Positions 1-8,537 of a stretch of DNA of 64,000 bases are shown here, piece after piece. Made by a program: the position numbers and the translations under genes. Source of the stretch: Arthrobacter sp. AZCC_0090 (GTDB lineage: Bacteria; Actinomycetota; Actinomycetes; Actinomycetales; Micrococcaceae). Below the pieces are notes generated by a model. That model ran no database searches. It saw nothing but the letters and a program-made list of their open reading frames with translations, and was not told the origin of the DNA. The DNA is taken from positions 310,001 through 374,000 of the forward strand of contig NZ_JACHEE010000003.1 in assembly GCF_014207375.1 (NCBI RefSeq), given 5' to 3'. Each line of letters starts with the position of its first letter. Positions within the stretch are counted from its first letter, which is position 1.

Positions 1-1
1 C

Positions 2-595
2 TCCAGCAGCGGGCGGGCCGCCATCGACGGCCGCACCATCAGCGGACCTCCGCCCGAAATGGCACTCGTGTTCCAGGACTACAACCGTTCGCTCATGCCT
101 TGGCTCACGGTACGCAAGAACCTCATGCTTCCGCTGCGCCACCTTCACCTGAGTGCCGCCGAACTGAAGGAGCGCTGCGACGACGCCCTGGCCGCCGTCG
201 GTCTCTCGCATGCCGAACACCAATACCCATGGCAGCTCTCGGGAGGCATGCAACAGCGTGTCGCGATTGCCCGCGCCCTCGCATACCGCCCGGAGATCCT
301 GATCATGGATGAGCCGTTTGCTTCCGTTGATGCGCAGACCCGCTTCGACTTGGAAGACCTCTGCCTCAAGATCCGGCGCGATTTCAACATGACCATCCTG
401 GTGGTCACCCACGACATTGATGAAGCGGTCTATCTGGCCGACCGGGTTGTGGTGCTGGGATCCAAGCCTGCCCGCGTCTTGCGGATTGTCGACGTCGACC
501 TTCCGGCTCCGCGTGACCAGATCACCACGCGCTCGCTGCCCGAGTTTGCCCGGCAGCGCACCGATGTCCTCTCGCTCATCAAGCGGCCGGCATGA
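2..595 (+). CDS. ABC transporter ATP-binding protein, nitrate/sulfonate/taurine type (5' end missing)
   Basis: The reading frame is open from base 2, so the N-terminus with the Walker A motif lies outside the window; about 197 residues remain. Visible are the Q-loop region (VFQDYNRSLMPWLTV), the signature LSGGMQQRVAIARAL, Walker B ILIMDEP and the switch histidine in VVTHDIDEA. This order and wording match the SsuB/TauB/NrtD ATPases that energise uptake of nitrate, sulfonates or similar small anions with a TM permease and a binding protein, presumably encoded upstream. Its stop overlaps the start of the sulfatase gene (ATGA), so the two are translationally coupled. From that I infer the importer carries a sulfated organic compound; the substrate itself is not shown. 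Confidence 0.9.
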   Translation, partial: SSSGRAAIDGRTISGPPPEMALVFQDYNRSLMPWLTVRKNLMLPLRHLHLSAAELKERCDDALAAVGLSHAEHQYPWQLSGGMQQRVAIARALAYRPEILIMDEPFASVDAQTRFDLEDLCLKIRRDFNMTILVVTHDIDEAVYLADRVVVLGSKPARVLRIVDVDLPAPRDQITTRSLPEFARQRTDVLSLIKRPA

Positions 596-2199
596 CAATA
601 GGCAACGGCGGAACCACCGGCCGCCCCAACATCTTGTTCATCATCGCCGACCAACTGCGGGCAGACCATCTCGGCTTCGGCGGCAACAACACCGTGAGGA
701 CACCGAACCTGGATGCGCTCGCGGCCAGGAGCACCGTGTTCACGGAGGCCACGGTAGCCAACCCCACGTGCATGCCCAACCGGGCCAGCCTCATGACGGG
801 TCGGTGGCCCTCGGTTCATGGAACCCGCTGCAACGGCATCACCTTGGATCCGGTGGCACGAACACTGCCCCGGGTGCTGCGCGGCGAGGGATATCGGACG
901 ATCGGCGTCGGGAAGCTCCACCACCAGAATATGGGCTGGGAGTTCGAACCCCACCAGCAAGCGGAGATCGCCGCGGTGGCCCCATTGCTGGTAGAGGCGC
1001 GTGCAACAGATGCCAGGGAGCCCGGCTTTGCCCCGGGCTGGGACCAATGGGAAAACCGCGACGCCCATGACGAGCGGTTCATCGAGCTGCCCGCGGATTA
1101 CTACGGCTACAACCATGTGGACCTCGTCATCGGTCACGGCGACCGGCCCGGCGGACACTACGTCCACTGGGCCCGTGAGCGCGGCATTGATCCGGCAGCG
1201 GTGGGCGGGCCTGAAAACTCGTCCAGTGCCTACAGCGGATGGGAACAGGTATACCAGACGGCGGTCCCAGCCGAACTGCACCCCAGCAGTTACGTCGGCG
1301 AGAAGGCGATCGAGCAGCTGAAAGATGCCGCAGGCCAGGACCAGCCGTTCTTCATGTTTGTCTCATTCCCGGATCCCCACCATCCCTTCTCGCCGCCGCA
1401 GGGATACGCCGACCTCTACGATCCGGATGCAATTGAACTCCCCATCGGCTTCAGCCAGGATCATTCGAGGTCGCCCGAGCATGTGCGCCGGATGATCGAA
1501 CACCGCGGCGAACCGAACATCGATCCCACCATGACGTGGGCGGCCACCGAGGAACAGTACCGGCACGCGGCGGCCGCCCAGTACGGCTTGATCACCCTGA
1601 TGGACGAACACATCGGGCGGATCCTGGATGAATTGGAACGCCAGGGCCTGGCTGATGACACCATTATCGTTTTCACAGCCGATCATGGTGACCTCTTCGG
1701 CGACCATGGGTTGATGCTCAAGCATTTCGTTCATTACCGGGCCGTGACGAACGTTCCGTTGCTGATCCATGTGCCTGGCGGCATAGGCCGTCAAAGCGAC
1801 GCACTGGTGTCCAGCACCGACCTTGCCCCGACCTTGCTGGAACTTGCCGGCGCGCCGTCCTACCGGGGGATCCAAGGCAGATCCCTGTCGCCGTTGCTGG
1901 AAGGCCGGACTGACATGCATCGGGAGCGGCTATTGGTCGAGGAGGAACAGCCCTTCGGCTTGGACGGGTTGCCAGGGCCGGTCCGCATGCGCACTGTGAT
2001 CACCGCAGATGGCAGGTTGACCTGCTACTTCGGCAACGGGATGACCGAGCTGTACGACCATCGTTCCGATCCGGACGAGCTGGACAACCTCGCTGGAAAT
2101 CCGGAGCACCGCGAGTTGGAGCAGCGGCTCATGCAGGCGATGCTGGAGGAAATGGCTGCCGTGGCCGATGAGGGAACGGCGCCCACGGCAGCCGCCTGA
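592..2199 (+). CDS. Type I sulfatase (arylsulfatase/choline-sulfatase-like)
   Basis: A 535-residue alkaline-phosphatase-superfamily sulfatase. The N-terminal metal-binding motif (NILFIIADQLRADHLG) is followed by the formylglycine signature CMPNRASLMTG near residue 63, in which the Cys would be oxidised to formylglycine by a separate enzyme. A second metal cluster is seen at FTADHGDLFGDHG (about residue 363). There is no signal peptide, so it is predicted cytoplasmic. Such enzymes hydrolyse sulfate esters to an alcohol plus sulfate. The gene overlaps the ABC ATPase by 4 bases, which suggests uptake followed by intracellular desulfation. A phosphonate monoester hydrolase activity is possible, since that subgroup shares the motif. 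Confidence 0.88.
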   Translation: MTIGNGGTTGRPNILFIIADQLRADHLGFGGNNTVRTPNLDALAARSTVFTEATVANPTCMPNRASLMTGRWPSVHGTRCNGITLDPVARTLPRVLRGEGYRTIGVGKLHHQNMGWEFEPHQQAEIAAVAPLLVEARATDAREPGFAPGWDQWENRDAHDERFIELPADYYGYNHVDLVIGHGDRPGGHYVHWARERGIDPAAVGGPENSSSAYSGWEQVYQTAVPAELHPSSYVGEKAIEQLKDAAGQDQPFFMFVSFPDPHHPFSPPQGYADLYDPDAIELPIGFSQDHSRSPEHVRRMIEHRGEPNIDPTMTWAATEEQYRHAAAAQYGLITLMDEHIGRILDELERQGLADDTIIVFTADHGDLFGDHGLMLKHFVHYRAVTNVPLLIHVPGGIGRQSDALVSSTDLAPTLLELAGAPSYRGIQGRSLSPLLEGRTDMHRERLLVEEEQPFGLDGLPGPVRMRTVITADGRLTCYFGNGMTELYDHRSDPDELDNLAGNPEHRELEQRLMQAMLEEMAAVADEGTAPTAAA

Positions 2200-2273
2200 G
2201 GCTGAGCCAATTCGGGGCCGGAACTCCCTTTTCAAGTGCAAAGCCGTGGGCGTTCGTGCGCCTTTCTCGTTGA

Positions 2274-3233
2274 TCAGGGCTCGTTGCGGTAACCAGTGGG
2301 CGAATTGCCGAAGGCGGCACGGAAGATGCGGCTGAAGTGTGCCGCATCCGTGAAACCCCAGCGGGCGGCGATGGCTGTGACGGGTCGTTTGGCCAGGACG
2401 GGATCCCGAAGGTCCCGGCGGCAGCGTTCAAGCCTGCGTTGCCTGATGGAAGCGGCCACGGTGGTGCCGATCTCCTGGAAGAGGTCGTGCAGGTGCCGGG
2501 TCGAAATGTAGTGCGCCGCTGCGATCGAGCCCGGTCCCAAGTCCGGATCGCCGAGATTGCCTTCGATGTAGTCGTGGATCCTGCTCAGCAACAGCAAGTG
2601 AGGGTCGCGGCCGGTGTCGATCAACTGGTCCAGCTCGCCGTTGAACAAAGTGGTAACGAGGTCCAGGGCGTTGTGGGCCAGGCGCAGGCCGTTGGCGCCG
2701 GACAATGCTTCCAGATTGTCTGCGAGGCGCACCAGGAAGGGGCTGATGATCTCTCCGAGGCCTTCGTTGCCGGGGATTCTCAGTGCGGTGACCTGTCCCA
2801 TCGCTTCTGCCGGGAGGTCCAGCAGCCCGTGCGGAAACATGAGTACGAGTGTTCGGAACTCTCCGTCAAAGGAGAGCTCGTACGGCCTGGACGTGTCGTA
2901 AATGGCGAGGTCGCCAGGACTCAGCACGGCTTCCCGATCATCCTGGACGAGCCGGCCGCTGCCGGAGAGTTGGATGCTGAGCTTGAAATAGCGCCCCGTG
3001 GACTTTGCGATCAGCGCCGGGGTCCTCACAACAGTGTGCCGCCCGGCCTTGACTTCAACCACCGAGATGTCACCAAGAACCCGGGAACGCATGCTCCCAT
3101 GAAACGTGGGAGCATCGTTGGAGCGGACCATCAACGGCACGAACGACTCGGAGATGGCACGGCTCCAGTCCTGGAAACTGTCGGCCACGACTGTGTGAAC
3201 GGTGGCGGAGCCGGCATCGGCCACGGCGGTCAT
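2274..3233 (-). CDS. AraC-family transcriptional regulator
   Basis: A 319-residue regulator with an N-terminal AraC-binding-like sensor region (about residues 25-190, including RAPALIAKSTGRYFKLSIQL-like beta strands) and a C-terminal double helix-turn-helix (about residues 215-315) ending in AARWGFTDAAHFSRIFRAAFGNSP, cut here as WGFTDAAHFSRIF. ATG at 3233 is chosen because AAGGAG lies five bases upstream; a TTG directly before it is less likely. It is the last of three same-strand genes (IclR, MoaF-like, AraC) and converges on the sulfatase. It probably controls part of the aromatic-degradation cluster next to it; target and effector are unknown. Confidence 0.88.
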   Translation of the reverse strand: MTAVADAGSATVHTVVADSFQDWSRAISESFVPLMVRSNDAPTFHGSMRSRVLGDISVVEVKAGRHTVVRTPALIAKSTGRYFKLSIQLSGSGRLVQDDREAVLSPGDLAIYDTSRPYELSFDGEFRTLVLMFPHGLLDLPAEAMGQVTALRIPGNEGLGEIISPFLVRLADNLEALSGANGLRLAHNALDLVTTLFNGELDQLIDTGRDPHLLLLSRIHDYIEGNLGDPDLGPGSIAAAHYISTRHLHDLFQEIGTTVAASIRQRRLERCRRDLRDPVLAKRPVTAIAARWGFTDAAHFSRIFRAAFGNSPTGYRNEP

Positions 3234-3338
3234 CAAACTCCTTCTTAAGTGCCCCCCGCGCCGCAGGCCGTTGGCCTGCCCGGTGTGAGCTTGGCCGCAA
3301 TTCTACACTCCTGTGATTCGAAGCGTGCCGCGCGCATC

Positions 3339-3368
3339 CGGCGCGGTCCCTCGTGAGGGGCCGCGCCG
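3339..3368 (-). terminator. GC-rich hairpin after the MoaF-like gene
   Basis: An almost perfect inverted repeat (GGCGCGG-CCCTC / GAGGG-CCGCGCC with one bulge pair) lies just beyond the stop codon of the MoaF-like gene. There is no clear U-run, so it may be a weak or factor-assisted terminator. Confidence 0.45.
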
Positions 3369-3380
3369 TCGGCACGTCAA

Positions 3381-4202
3381 TCATCGTGCGGGGTCGAACT
3401 CCTCGGGATGCACGGTGGTGGAAATCAAGTGGCCGAATGCCCCGAACGTGAAGTGCGTGGGCACCTCGCCCGACTCGTCGAGTCCGAACAGTGCGCCATG
3501 GGAGCGGATGCTGCGCACGTTTCGGTGGTCAGCGATGGTTACCGAAGCGCAGGGGATGACCTTCTCACGCCAAGCAAAGACGAAGATGCCCGGGCGGATT
3601 TCGTAGACCGTGTTCTCATCGGTGTCGGCAAGGCCCTTCTCCGGGCCGGCAAGGCACTGCCAGGTGTACCACTCAGGGCTCAAGTAGATGTGCTCGTAGG
3701 CGTGCTCCGGGCTATAGACCCACAACACACGCCGGCCAATAAGGGCACGGCTCGGGGAGGGGGCTGTGCCATTCGTCGGAACTTCGACGATGGTGCTGGC
3801 ATCGAACAGCTGTTTTACCCGCGTGCCCTGCGAATCCTCCTCGTCGATGATCGTGACAACCGTCAGCGACCGGCCCGACTTCAGGTCCAGCACCAGGCTG
3901 ACGGCGTCGAGCGGACGCACTTGGGTGTGGAACTGGACGAAGTAGAGGTCTTCCTCAACCTGGAACGCCTCGTAGGAATCATCTCCGCGCTCGTCGCCGT
4001 GCGGATCGCCCTCGGCCGCATCATAGGCCCAAATCACGCGGTCTTCGGTGAACGTATGCGTGATCACGGATCCGTTCGAGGCGTTGATGGTGATGGTCCG
4101 CCCGGCCAGGTCCGGTGAGTGGGGTGCCTTGTTGGCGTCGAAGCCAGGGGCCAGGCCATCCAAGGGCAGCCAATTGGCAGTGTCGAGAAGATTCACGCTC
4201 AT
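3381..4202 (-). CDS. MoaF-like protein
   Basis: A 273-residue protein that looks like the MoaF family: two related halves rich in short beta strands, with aromatic/acidic patches such as DEDRVIWAYDAAEGD-like and YFVQFHTQVRPLDAVSLVLD. No signal peptide. A longer frame reaches 4304, but ATG at 4202 is chosen because GGAAGGA sits seven bases upstream. In Klebsiella moaF is controlled by the monoamine regulator MoaR; despite the name its biochemical role is not settled, and the fold is expected to be lipocalin-like. Here it lies downstream of an IclR regulator and beside an HpaB/HpaC-type monooxygenase, so a role with phenolic or aromatic-amine substrates is inferred. Confidence 0.7.
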   Translation of the reverse strand: MSVNLLDTANWLPLDGLAPGFDANKAPHSPDLAGRTITINASNGSVITHTFTEDRVIWAYDAAEGDPHGDERGDDSYEAFQVEEDLYFVQFHTQVRPLDAVSLVLDLKSGRSLTVVTIIDEEDSQGTRVKQLFDASTIVEVPTNGTAPSPSRALIGRRVLWVYSPEHAYEHIYLSPEWYTWQCLAGPEKGLADTDENTVYEIRPGIFVFAWREKVIPCASVTIADHRNVRSIRSHGALFGLDESGEVPTHFTFGAFGHLISTTVHPEEFDPAR

Positions 4203-4353
4203 GTGGTTCCTTCCAATTCTCAGCAGCGGGGCCGGCAAGCGCCGGCACTGCTTTGAGTATTGGGCGGATCGGGGGTCGAAGTCTTGTCTGCGAGGGAATG
4301 GCACTTGACCTGAGCGGAATGGGTTCCTCCGACGCCGGCCGGAAGCGCCTGCC

Positions 4354-5100
4354 TTAAGCCAGCTGGGACTCTATCCGGGCCGCGCTCGCGGCCAGCGCTT
4401 CCCCGACGGCGGATTGATCCTGTTCGCGGCGGATGTAGACGACGGCGATCGCCGCGGGCCGCCCGCCGGGCACCTGGACGGGAGCGGCCAAGGATGACAA
4501 ACCCGCGATGACTTCGTCGTGGCTTGCGGCGTAGCCGAGCCGGCGTGCTTCGGCTGCCTCGGGCCGATAGGGCAAGCCCGGGGCGCGGGCGGCCCATTCG
4601 TCCTCGCTCATGGTGGACTGGATGGCGATTCCAGGCGCTCCGGTGTTCACGGGGTGGCGAGTCCCGGGGTGTTGTGCCAAGGTTGCGGCCGAGTGGCGCG
4701 GCTCCACAGTGACCAGCGTAACGCAATCCTGATGGTCCCAGACCGCAACGAATGCCGTCATGTTCAGGGTGTTCGCAAGCTGCGTCAGCTCGGGGAGCGC
4801 GGCCGTCTGGAGATCGCGCGAGACGCCACGCGCCAGCACTGCCAAGCCGGGGCCGGGCTGAACTCGGCCGGCGTCATCGCGCACCAAAAGGGAGTGGTCC
4901 TCCAGGGTGCGCAGAATCCGGTAGGCCACCGAGCGGTGAACGCCCAGGGCCCCGGCAAGTTCCGCGATGGTCAAGGGGCGCTCTGCGGCGGCCAGGATTT
5001 CCAGGGCCTGGATTCCGCGGGAGAGCGTCTGCGACGGCGAGACGGTCGCCGTCGTTTCCTGCGGTTTCTTCGTGGCACTGGCGGACATCATGGGCTCCAT
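4354..5100 (-). CDS. IclR-family transcriptional regulator
   Basis: A 248-residue IclR protein: winged helix at about residues 25-85 (LTIAELAGALGVHRSVAYRI) and a C-terminal effector domain (about 95-245) with the family's GYAASHDEVIAGLSSLAAPV-type loop, quoted as GLSSLAAPV. It is divergently transcribed from the flavin reductase and oxygenase genes. The 133-base gap contains two tandem GTTC-N7-GAAC dyads that fit an IclR tetramer. It most likely controls the monooxygenase operon and itself, with a phenolic acid as probable effector (inference from context). Confidence 0.9.
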   Translation of the reverse strand: MEPMMSASATKKPQETTATVSPSQTLSRGIQALEILAAAERPLTIAELAGALGVHRSVAYRILRTLEDHSLLVRDDAGRVQPGPGLAVLARGVSRDLQTAALPELTQLANTLNMTAFVAVWDHQDCVTLVTVEPRHSAATLAQHPGTRHPVNTGAPGIAIQSTMSEDEWAARAPGLPYRPEAAEARRLGYAASHDEVIAGLSSLAAPVQVPGGRPAAIAVVYIRREQDQSAVGEALAASAARIESQLA

Positions 5101-5180
5101 CCTATGTTGGGGTCTAACGCGGCGGGTCCGCTGTCTTGTGCCGTGGACCGCAAAAGACTATGGTTCTGTATGAGAATTTG

Positions 5181-5216
5181 TTGTTCAAATATAGAACAAG
5201 TTCACATATGGAACAA
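5181..5216. promoter_or_regulatory. Tandem operator GTTC-N7-GAAC x2 (putative IclR site)
   Basis: Two identical-format dyads follow each other: GTTC at 5183-5186 with GAAC at 5194-5197, then GTTC at 5200-5203 with GAAC at 5211-5214, each followed by AA. The 17-base period and the position 20-50 bases before the reductase start suit a tetrameric IclR regulator. The surrounding stretch is the most AT-rich of the divergent promoter region. Confidence 0.65.
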
Positions 5217-5233
5217 TCTCCAGCCAGGAATCA

Positions 5234-5773
5234 ATGATGATTGCCAAGTCCAGCCAGAATGCTGAGCCCGGCCGCCCGGGCCGCACTTCGCGGCCGCGGG
5301 CACATCACTTCCGTGGCAGCCTGGGCCGATTTGCCACCGGCGTGGCCATCGTGACGTTTGACGGCCCCACCAAAAGGCACGGTATTACCGTGAATTCCTT
5401 CACCTCGGTGTCCATGGAACCGCCGCTGGTCCTTGTCAGCATCGCCCGCACCGCCAAAGCCCACGACGAGCTCGCCGGACGGCCGTTCAGCGTCAACATC
5501 CTGGGAGCGGAGCAGCAGGAGCTGGCCCTGCACTTCGCGGGACGTCCCGGGCCCGAGCCCCGATGGGTCGAAGGCGACACGGCGCCCCGGCTATCCAATG
5601 TCCTCGCCTACTTTGAATGCACGCCATGGGCTGCCTACGACGGCGGAGACCACACCCTCTATCTGGGTGAAGTGGTGGACTTCAACTACCGCAACGGGGA
5701 CGCACTCGCCTTCGCCAACAGCTCCTTCACCACCATCCCGGAAAGCCAATTGGGAATGGAGGATCTTCTGTAG
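5234..5773 (+). CDS. Flavin reductase, HpaC-like component of a two-component monooxygenase
   Basis: A 179-residue flavin reductase-like (FMN-binding split barrel) protein: FRGSLGRFATGVAIVTF near the N-terminus, GITVNSFTSVSMEPPLVLVSI at the flavin-binding strand (quoted in part: TVNSFTSVSMEPPLVLVS) and a C-terminal YLGEVVDF. Members use NADH to reduce FAD or FMN, which diffuses to the partner oxygenase. The partner follows directly, so the reaction is supply of FADH2 for phenol hydroxylation. Start ATG at 5234 has AGGA upstream; a second ATG follows at once. Controlled, by position, from the tandem IclR-type operator. Confidence 0.9.
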   Translation: MMIAKSSQNAEPGRPGRTSRPRAHHFRGSLGRFATGVAIVTFDGPTKRHGITVNSFTSVSMEPPLVLVSIARTAKAHDELAGRPFSVNILGAEQQELALHFAGRPGPEPRWVEGDTAPRLSNVLAYFECTPWAAYDGGDHTLYLGEVVDFNYRNGDALAFANSSFTTIPESQLGMEDLL

Positions 5774-5844
5774 TCGCCGCGGCCCACGGAATGCCGCATC
5801 CATCACGCAACGCCGTTTCAGCTCAACCATCATTGGAGACAACC

Positions 5845-7299
5845 ATGGGAATCCGGACCGGACAGCAGTACCTGGACAAGCTCAACTCGATGAACCCCCA
5901 CGTCCTGATCGACGGCGAAATGGTCACCGAGAAGATCGCCGATCACCCGTCCTTCAGGAACGTGGCCCGCACATACGCGAAGCTCTTCGACATGCAGCAT
6001 GACCCGAAGTATGCGGACGCCCTCACCTATGAATCGCCGACGACGGGTGATCGGGTGAGCGCTTCGTTCTTGGTGCCGCGCACCAAGGAGGACCTCGAAC
6101 ACCGGCACGCAGCCATCCGTGCCTGGGCCGAATACTCGCATGGATTCCTGGGCCGGACGGGCGACTACATGAACGGCGCGCTTACGGCCCTTTCAGCCGC
6201 GGAGAAGTGGTTTGCCCAGGCAGATCCGATGTTCGGTGAAAACATCCGCAAATACTACGAGCATTGCCGCGAGAACGATCTGCTGGCGACGCATACGCTG
6301 ATTCCGCCACAAGTCAACCGCTCGGTGTCCGGATCCGAGCAGGTCGGTGGCCAACTCTCGGCCAGGGTGGTGGAGGAGCGGGAAGATGGAATTGTCGTCC
6401 ACGGGGCTCGCATGCTCGCCACGATCGCGCCGATCGCCGACGAACTCCTCGTCTTCCCGTCGACCCTCCTTCGCTCTACGCCGGAAGATGCTCCCTACTC
6501 ATACGCCTTCGCCCTTCCGAATGACGCTCCGGGCATGCGCTACCTGTGCCGGACCTCCCTTTACAAGGGCGGAAGCACCCACGATGAGCCGCTCGCCAGC
6601 CGCTTCGAGGAGATGGACGCCGTGGTGGTTTTCGATCATGTCTTCGTCCCCAACGAGCGAATCTTCATGCTTGGCCACCCTGAACTGTGCAACGCGTTCT
6701 ACTCGGAGACCGGCGCCGGGGCCCTGATGACCCATCAGGTGGTCACACGGACCATTGCCAAGAGCGAGTTCTTCCTGGGCCTTGCTTCGGAGATCGCAGC
6801 ATCCATCGGGATCGACGGTTTCCAGCACATCCAGGAAGACCTTGCCGAGCTGATCGAGACCGTTGAAATCGGCAAGGCCCTCATGGTGGCCGCGGAGGCC
6901 CAGGCGGCTCCAAGCCCGGATGGCGTGTTCCTGCCGCATTGGCCCACCCTGAATGCGGCCCGCAACTGGTACCCGAAGGTCGCCCAGCGCTTCCCGGCAA
7001 TCATCCGCAAGTTCTCGGCATCCGGCCTCATGGCTTTGCCGGGCGAAGCAGACCTGGCCAGCGAGGCGCTACCGGACATTGAGCTGTATCTGCAGGCGAA
7101 GACTCTGACGGGACCGGAGCGCGTGCGTCTTTTCAAACTCGCCTTCGACGCCAGCATTTCCGCGTTCGCCGGTCGCCAGGCCCTGTATGAGTATTTCTTC
7201 TTCGGCGATCCCGTCCGGATGGCCGGCGCCCTCGTCAACAGCTACGACCGAGAACCGGCCCGCGCCCGCGTACGGGAATTCCTCGAACGGACAGACTGA
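5845..7299 (+). CDS. HpaB-family FADH2-dependent phenol monooxygenase, oxygenase component
   Basis: A 484-residue protein of the 4-hydroxyphenylacetate 3-monooxygenase (HpaB) family: begins GIRTGQQYLDKLNSMNPHV, which is the family's N-terminal hallmark, and contains the acyl-CoA-dehydrogenase-like middle and helical C-terminal domains. ATG at 5845 has GGAG upstream and matches family starts; an upstream in-frame ATG (5791) would add 18 unlikely residues. These enzymes ortho-hydroxylate phenols with FADH2 from a reductase, here the preceding gene. The homologous chlorophenol and nitrophenol hydroxylases (TcpA, CphC type) share this fold, so the exact substrate cannot be read. No ring-cleavage genes lie within the window. 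Confidence 0.88.
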   Translation: MGIRTGQQYLDKLNSMNPHVLIDGEMVTEKIADHPSFRNVARTYAKLFDMQHDPKYADALTYESPTTGDRVSASFLVPRTKEDLEHRHAAIRAWAEYSHGFLGRTGDYMNGALTALSAAEKWFAQADPMFGENIRKYYEHCRENDLLATHTLIPPQVNRSVSGSEQVGGQLSARVVEEREDGIVVHGARMLATIAPIADELLVFPSTLLRSTPEDAPYSYAFALPNDAPGMRYLCRTSLYKGGSTHDEPLASRFEEMDAVVVFDHVFVPNERIFMLGHPELCNAFYSETGAGALMTHQVVTRTIAKSEFFLGLASEIAASIGIDGFQHIQEDLAELIETVEIGKALMVAAEAQAAPSPDGVFLPHWPTLNAARNWYPKVAQRFPAIIRKFSASGLMALPGEADLASEALPDIELYLQAKTLTGPERVRLFKLAFDASISAFAGRQALYEYFFFGDPVRMAGALVNSYDREPARARVREFLERTD

Positions 7300-7323
7300 A
7301 CGCGCGACTGGACTGAACGCGCG
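7294..7323. repeat. 13-base direct repeat at the end of the oxygenase gene
   Basis: GACTGAACGCGCG occurs at 7294-7306, overlapping the stop codon, and again at 7311-7323. It looks like a small local duplication of the gene's 3' end. Confidence 0.7.
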
Positions 7324-7332
7324 GCAAGTCTC

Positions 7333-7351
7333 CAACGCTCGCTCACCTATG
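7333..7351. repeat. Copy of the CGCTCGCTCAC repeat family
   Basis: CAACGCTCGCTCACCTATG lies between convergent genes. The same core, AACGCTCGCTCAC-TATG, recurs three times around 47.2-47.4 kb in both orientations, so this is a dispersed extragenic repeat. Confidence 0.6.
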
Positions 7352-7387
7352 ACCGGAAAACCCGCAACGCTCCTGCAAATTTGCGCA

Positions 7388-8041
7388 CTACCCCGCCCGT
7401 TTCAAGAGCCGCACGGCGTCGTCGTCCGTCAGCTGTTCGAAGTGCTCGTAGAACGCGCTCACGGCGTGGAATTTGCCCGGCGTGTGCAAGCACATCATGA
7501 AGTCGCACACCCGGCTAATGGACGCCTGGGCTTCGAGGGACGACACCGGGACGGCGGCCACCACGGTCGCCGCCCCTCCCGCACGGACGGCTTCGACGGC
7601 GGCGCGCATAGTTGCTCCCGTGGCGAGTCCGTCGTCGACAAGCACCACAGTCTTGCCCGAAAGTTCGAAGTTGATACCAGGATAGGTTTTCACGCGCCGC
7701 AAGAGCTCGCCCCGTTCGCGTACCTCCACCGAGTCAAGCGAAGCCTGGGTGATTCCATGCCACAACATGCGTTCGGCTAGGGGCCGGTTGACCATGCGGA
7801 CAATTCTGCCGTTGGACCAGGCAAGAGCGCCGAAGGCTGTTTCTTCACGCCCGGGGATGCCGAGTTTGCGCACCAGGACGGCGCCGTACGGCTGGTAGAG
7901 CTCGACGGCGGCTGCAGCCGCCACCGGGACTCCACCGCGGGCCAGCCCAAGCAAGATCGTGTCCGGCCGTTCCCGGAGCTGCGGAAGCCCGGCTGCCAGG
8001 CGGCGTCCGGCGTCCGCACGGTCCTTGAAGCGCATGCCCAT
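7388..8041 (-). CDS. Phosphoribosyltransferase-family protein
   Basis: A 217-residue type I phosphoribosyltransferase-fold protein. The PRPP-binding loop is clear: VVLVDDGLATGATM near residue 126, with two acidic residues followed by a glycine/threonine turn. The N-terminal part has ILLGLARGGVPVAAAAA and VLVRKLGIPGREE, as in the stand-alone PRT proteins sometimes fused to dienelactone hydrolase domains. Substrate unknown. ATG at 8041 (SD GGAAGTGAG) is preferred to the upstream start at 8137, which would overlap the divergent regulator's start; ATG 8035 is also possible. Confidence 0.85.
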   Translation of the reverse strand: MGMRFKDRADAGRRLAAGLPQLRERPDTILLGLARGGVPVAAAAAVELYQPYGAVLVRKLGIPGREETAFGALAWSNGRIVRMVNRPLAERMLWHGITQASLDSVEVRERGELLRRVKTYPGINFELSGKTVVLVDDGLATGATMRAAVEAVRAGGAATVVAAVPVSSLEAQASISRVCDFMMCLHTPGKFHAVSAFYEHFEQLTDDDAVRLLKRAG

Positions 8042-8114
8042 TCGTCTCACTTCCACGTCATCCGGCGCTGAATCAAGCCTACCTTTCTTGCCGCGACCGC
8101 TCCTCGCTGCCACG

Positions 8115-8537
8115 ATGGGCCGTGTGAACAAGCCCATCGGTTATTGGATCAAACGCCTGGATGCCGCGCTGGAAGCGCATCTGGACAGTACCTTGGCCAG
8201 GTTGAAACTCAGCCGTAGGCAATGGCAGACCCTAAATGTCCTGGCTGAGGCACCTCTCAGCCCAGAGGATCTTGACGGCATCCTCAACCCTTTTTGGGGC
8301 GGCGATACGCGGCGTCGCGAAAATGAACTCGCAGCGCTGGTGGGCCGCGGAATGATCATCATGGTGGACGATCGCATCAGCCTCAGCGAACTAGGCCACG
8401 TAAAACATCTGGAAGCCCAGCGACTCGTCGAGGACTCCCGCCGGGACATCTCGATAGGGATAGGCATTGACGAATACGCCATGGCCCTGAGCGTGCTGGA
8501 GCGTATGACGCTCAACGCGGAACGGCTGGCCGGGTAG
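8115..8537 (+). CDS. Small winged-helix (MarR-like) regulator
   Basis: About 140 residues: VNKPIGYWIKRLDAALEAHL, a helix-turn-helix stretch (LSRRQWQTLNVLAEAPLSPE) and a wing-like segment. This matches MarR-like proteins of actinobacteria in which the first helices form the dimer. Start ATG 8115 or GTG 8124; neither has a strong ribosome site. It is divergent from the phosphoribosyltransferase, whose start is only about 75 bases away, so the two may be co-regulated. Effector unknown. Confidence 0.65.
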   Translation: MGRVNKPIGYWIKRLDAALEAHLDSTLARLKLSRRQWQTLNVLAEAPLSPEDLDGILNPFWGGDTRRRENELAALVGRGMIIMVDDRISLSELGHVKHLEAQRLVEDSRRDISIGIGIDEYAMALSVLERMTLNAERLAG

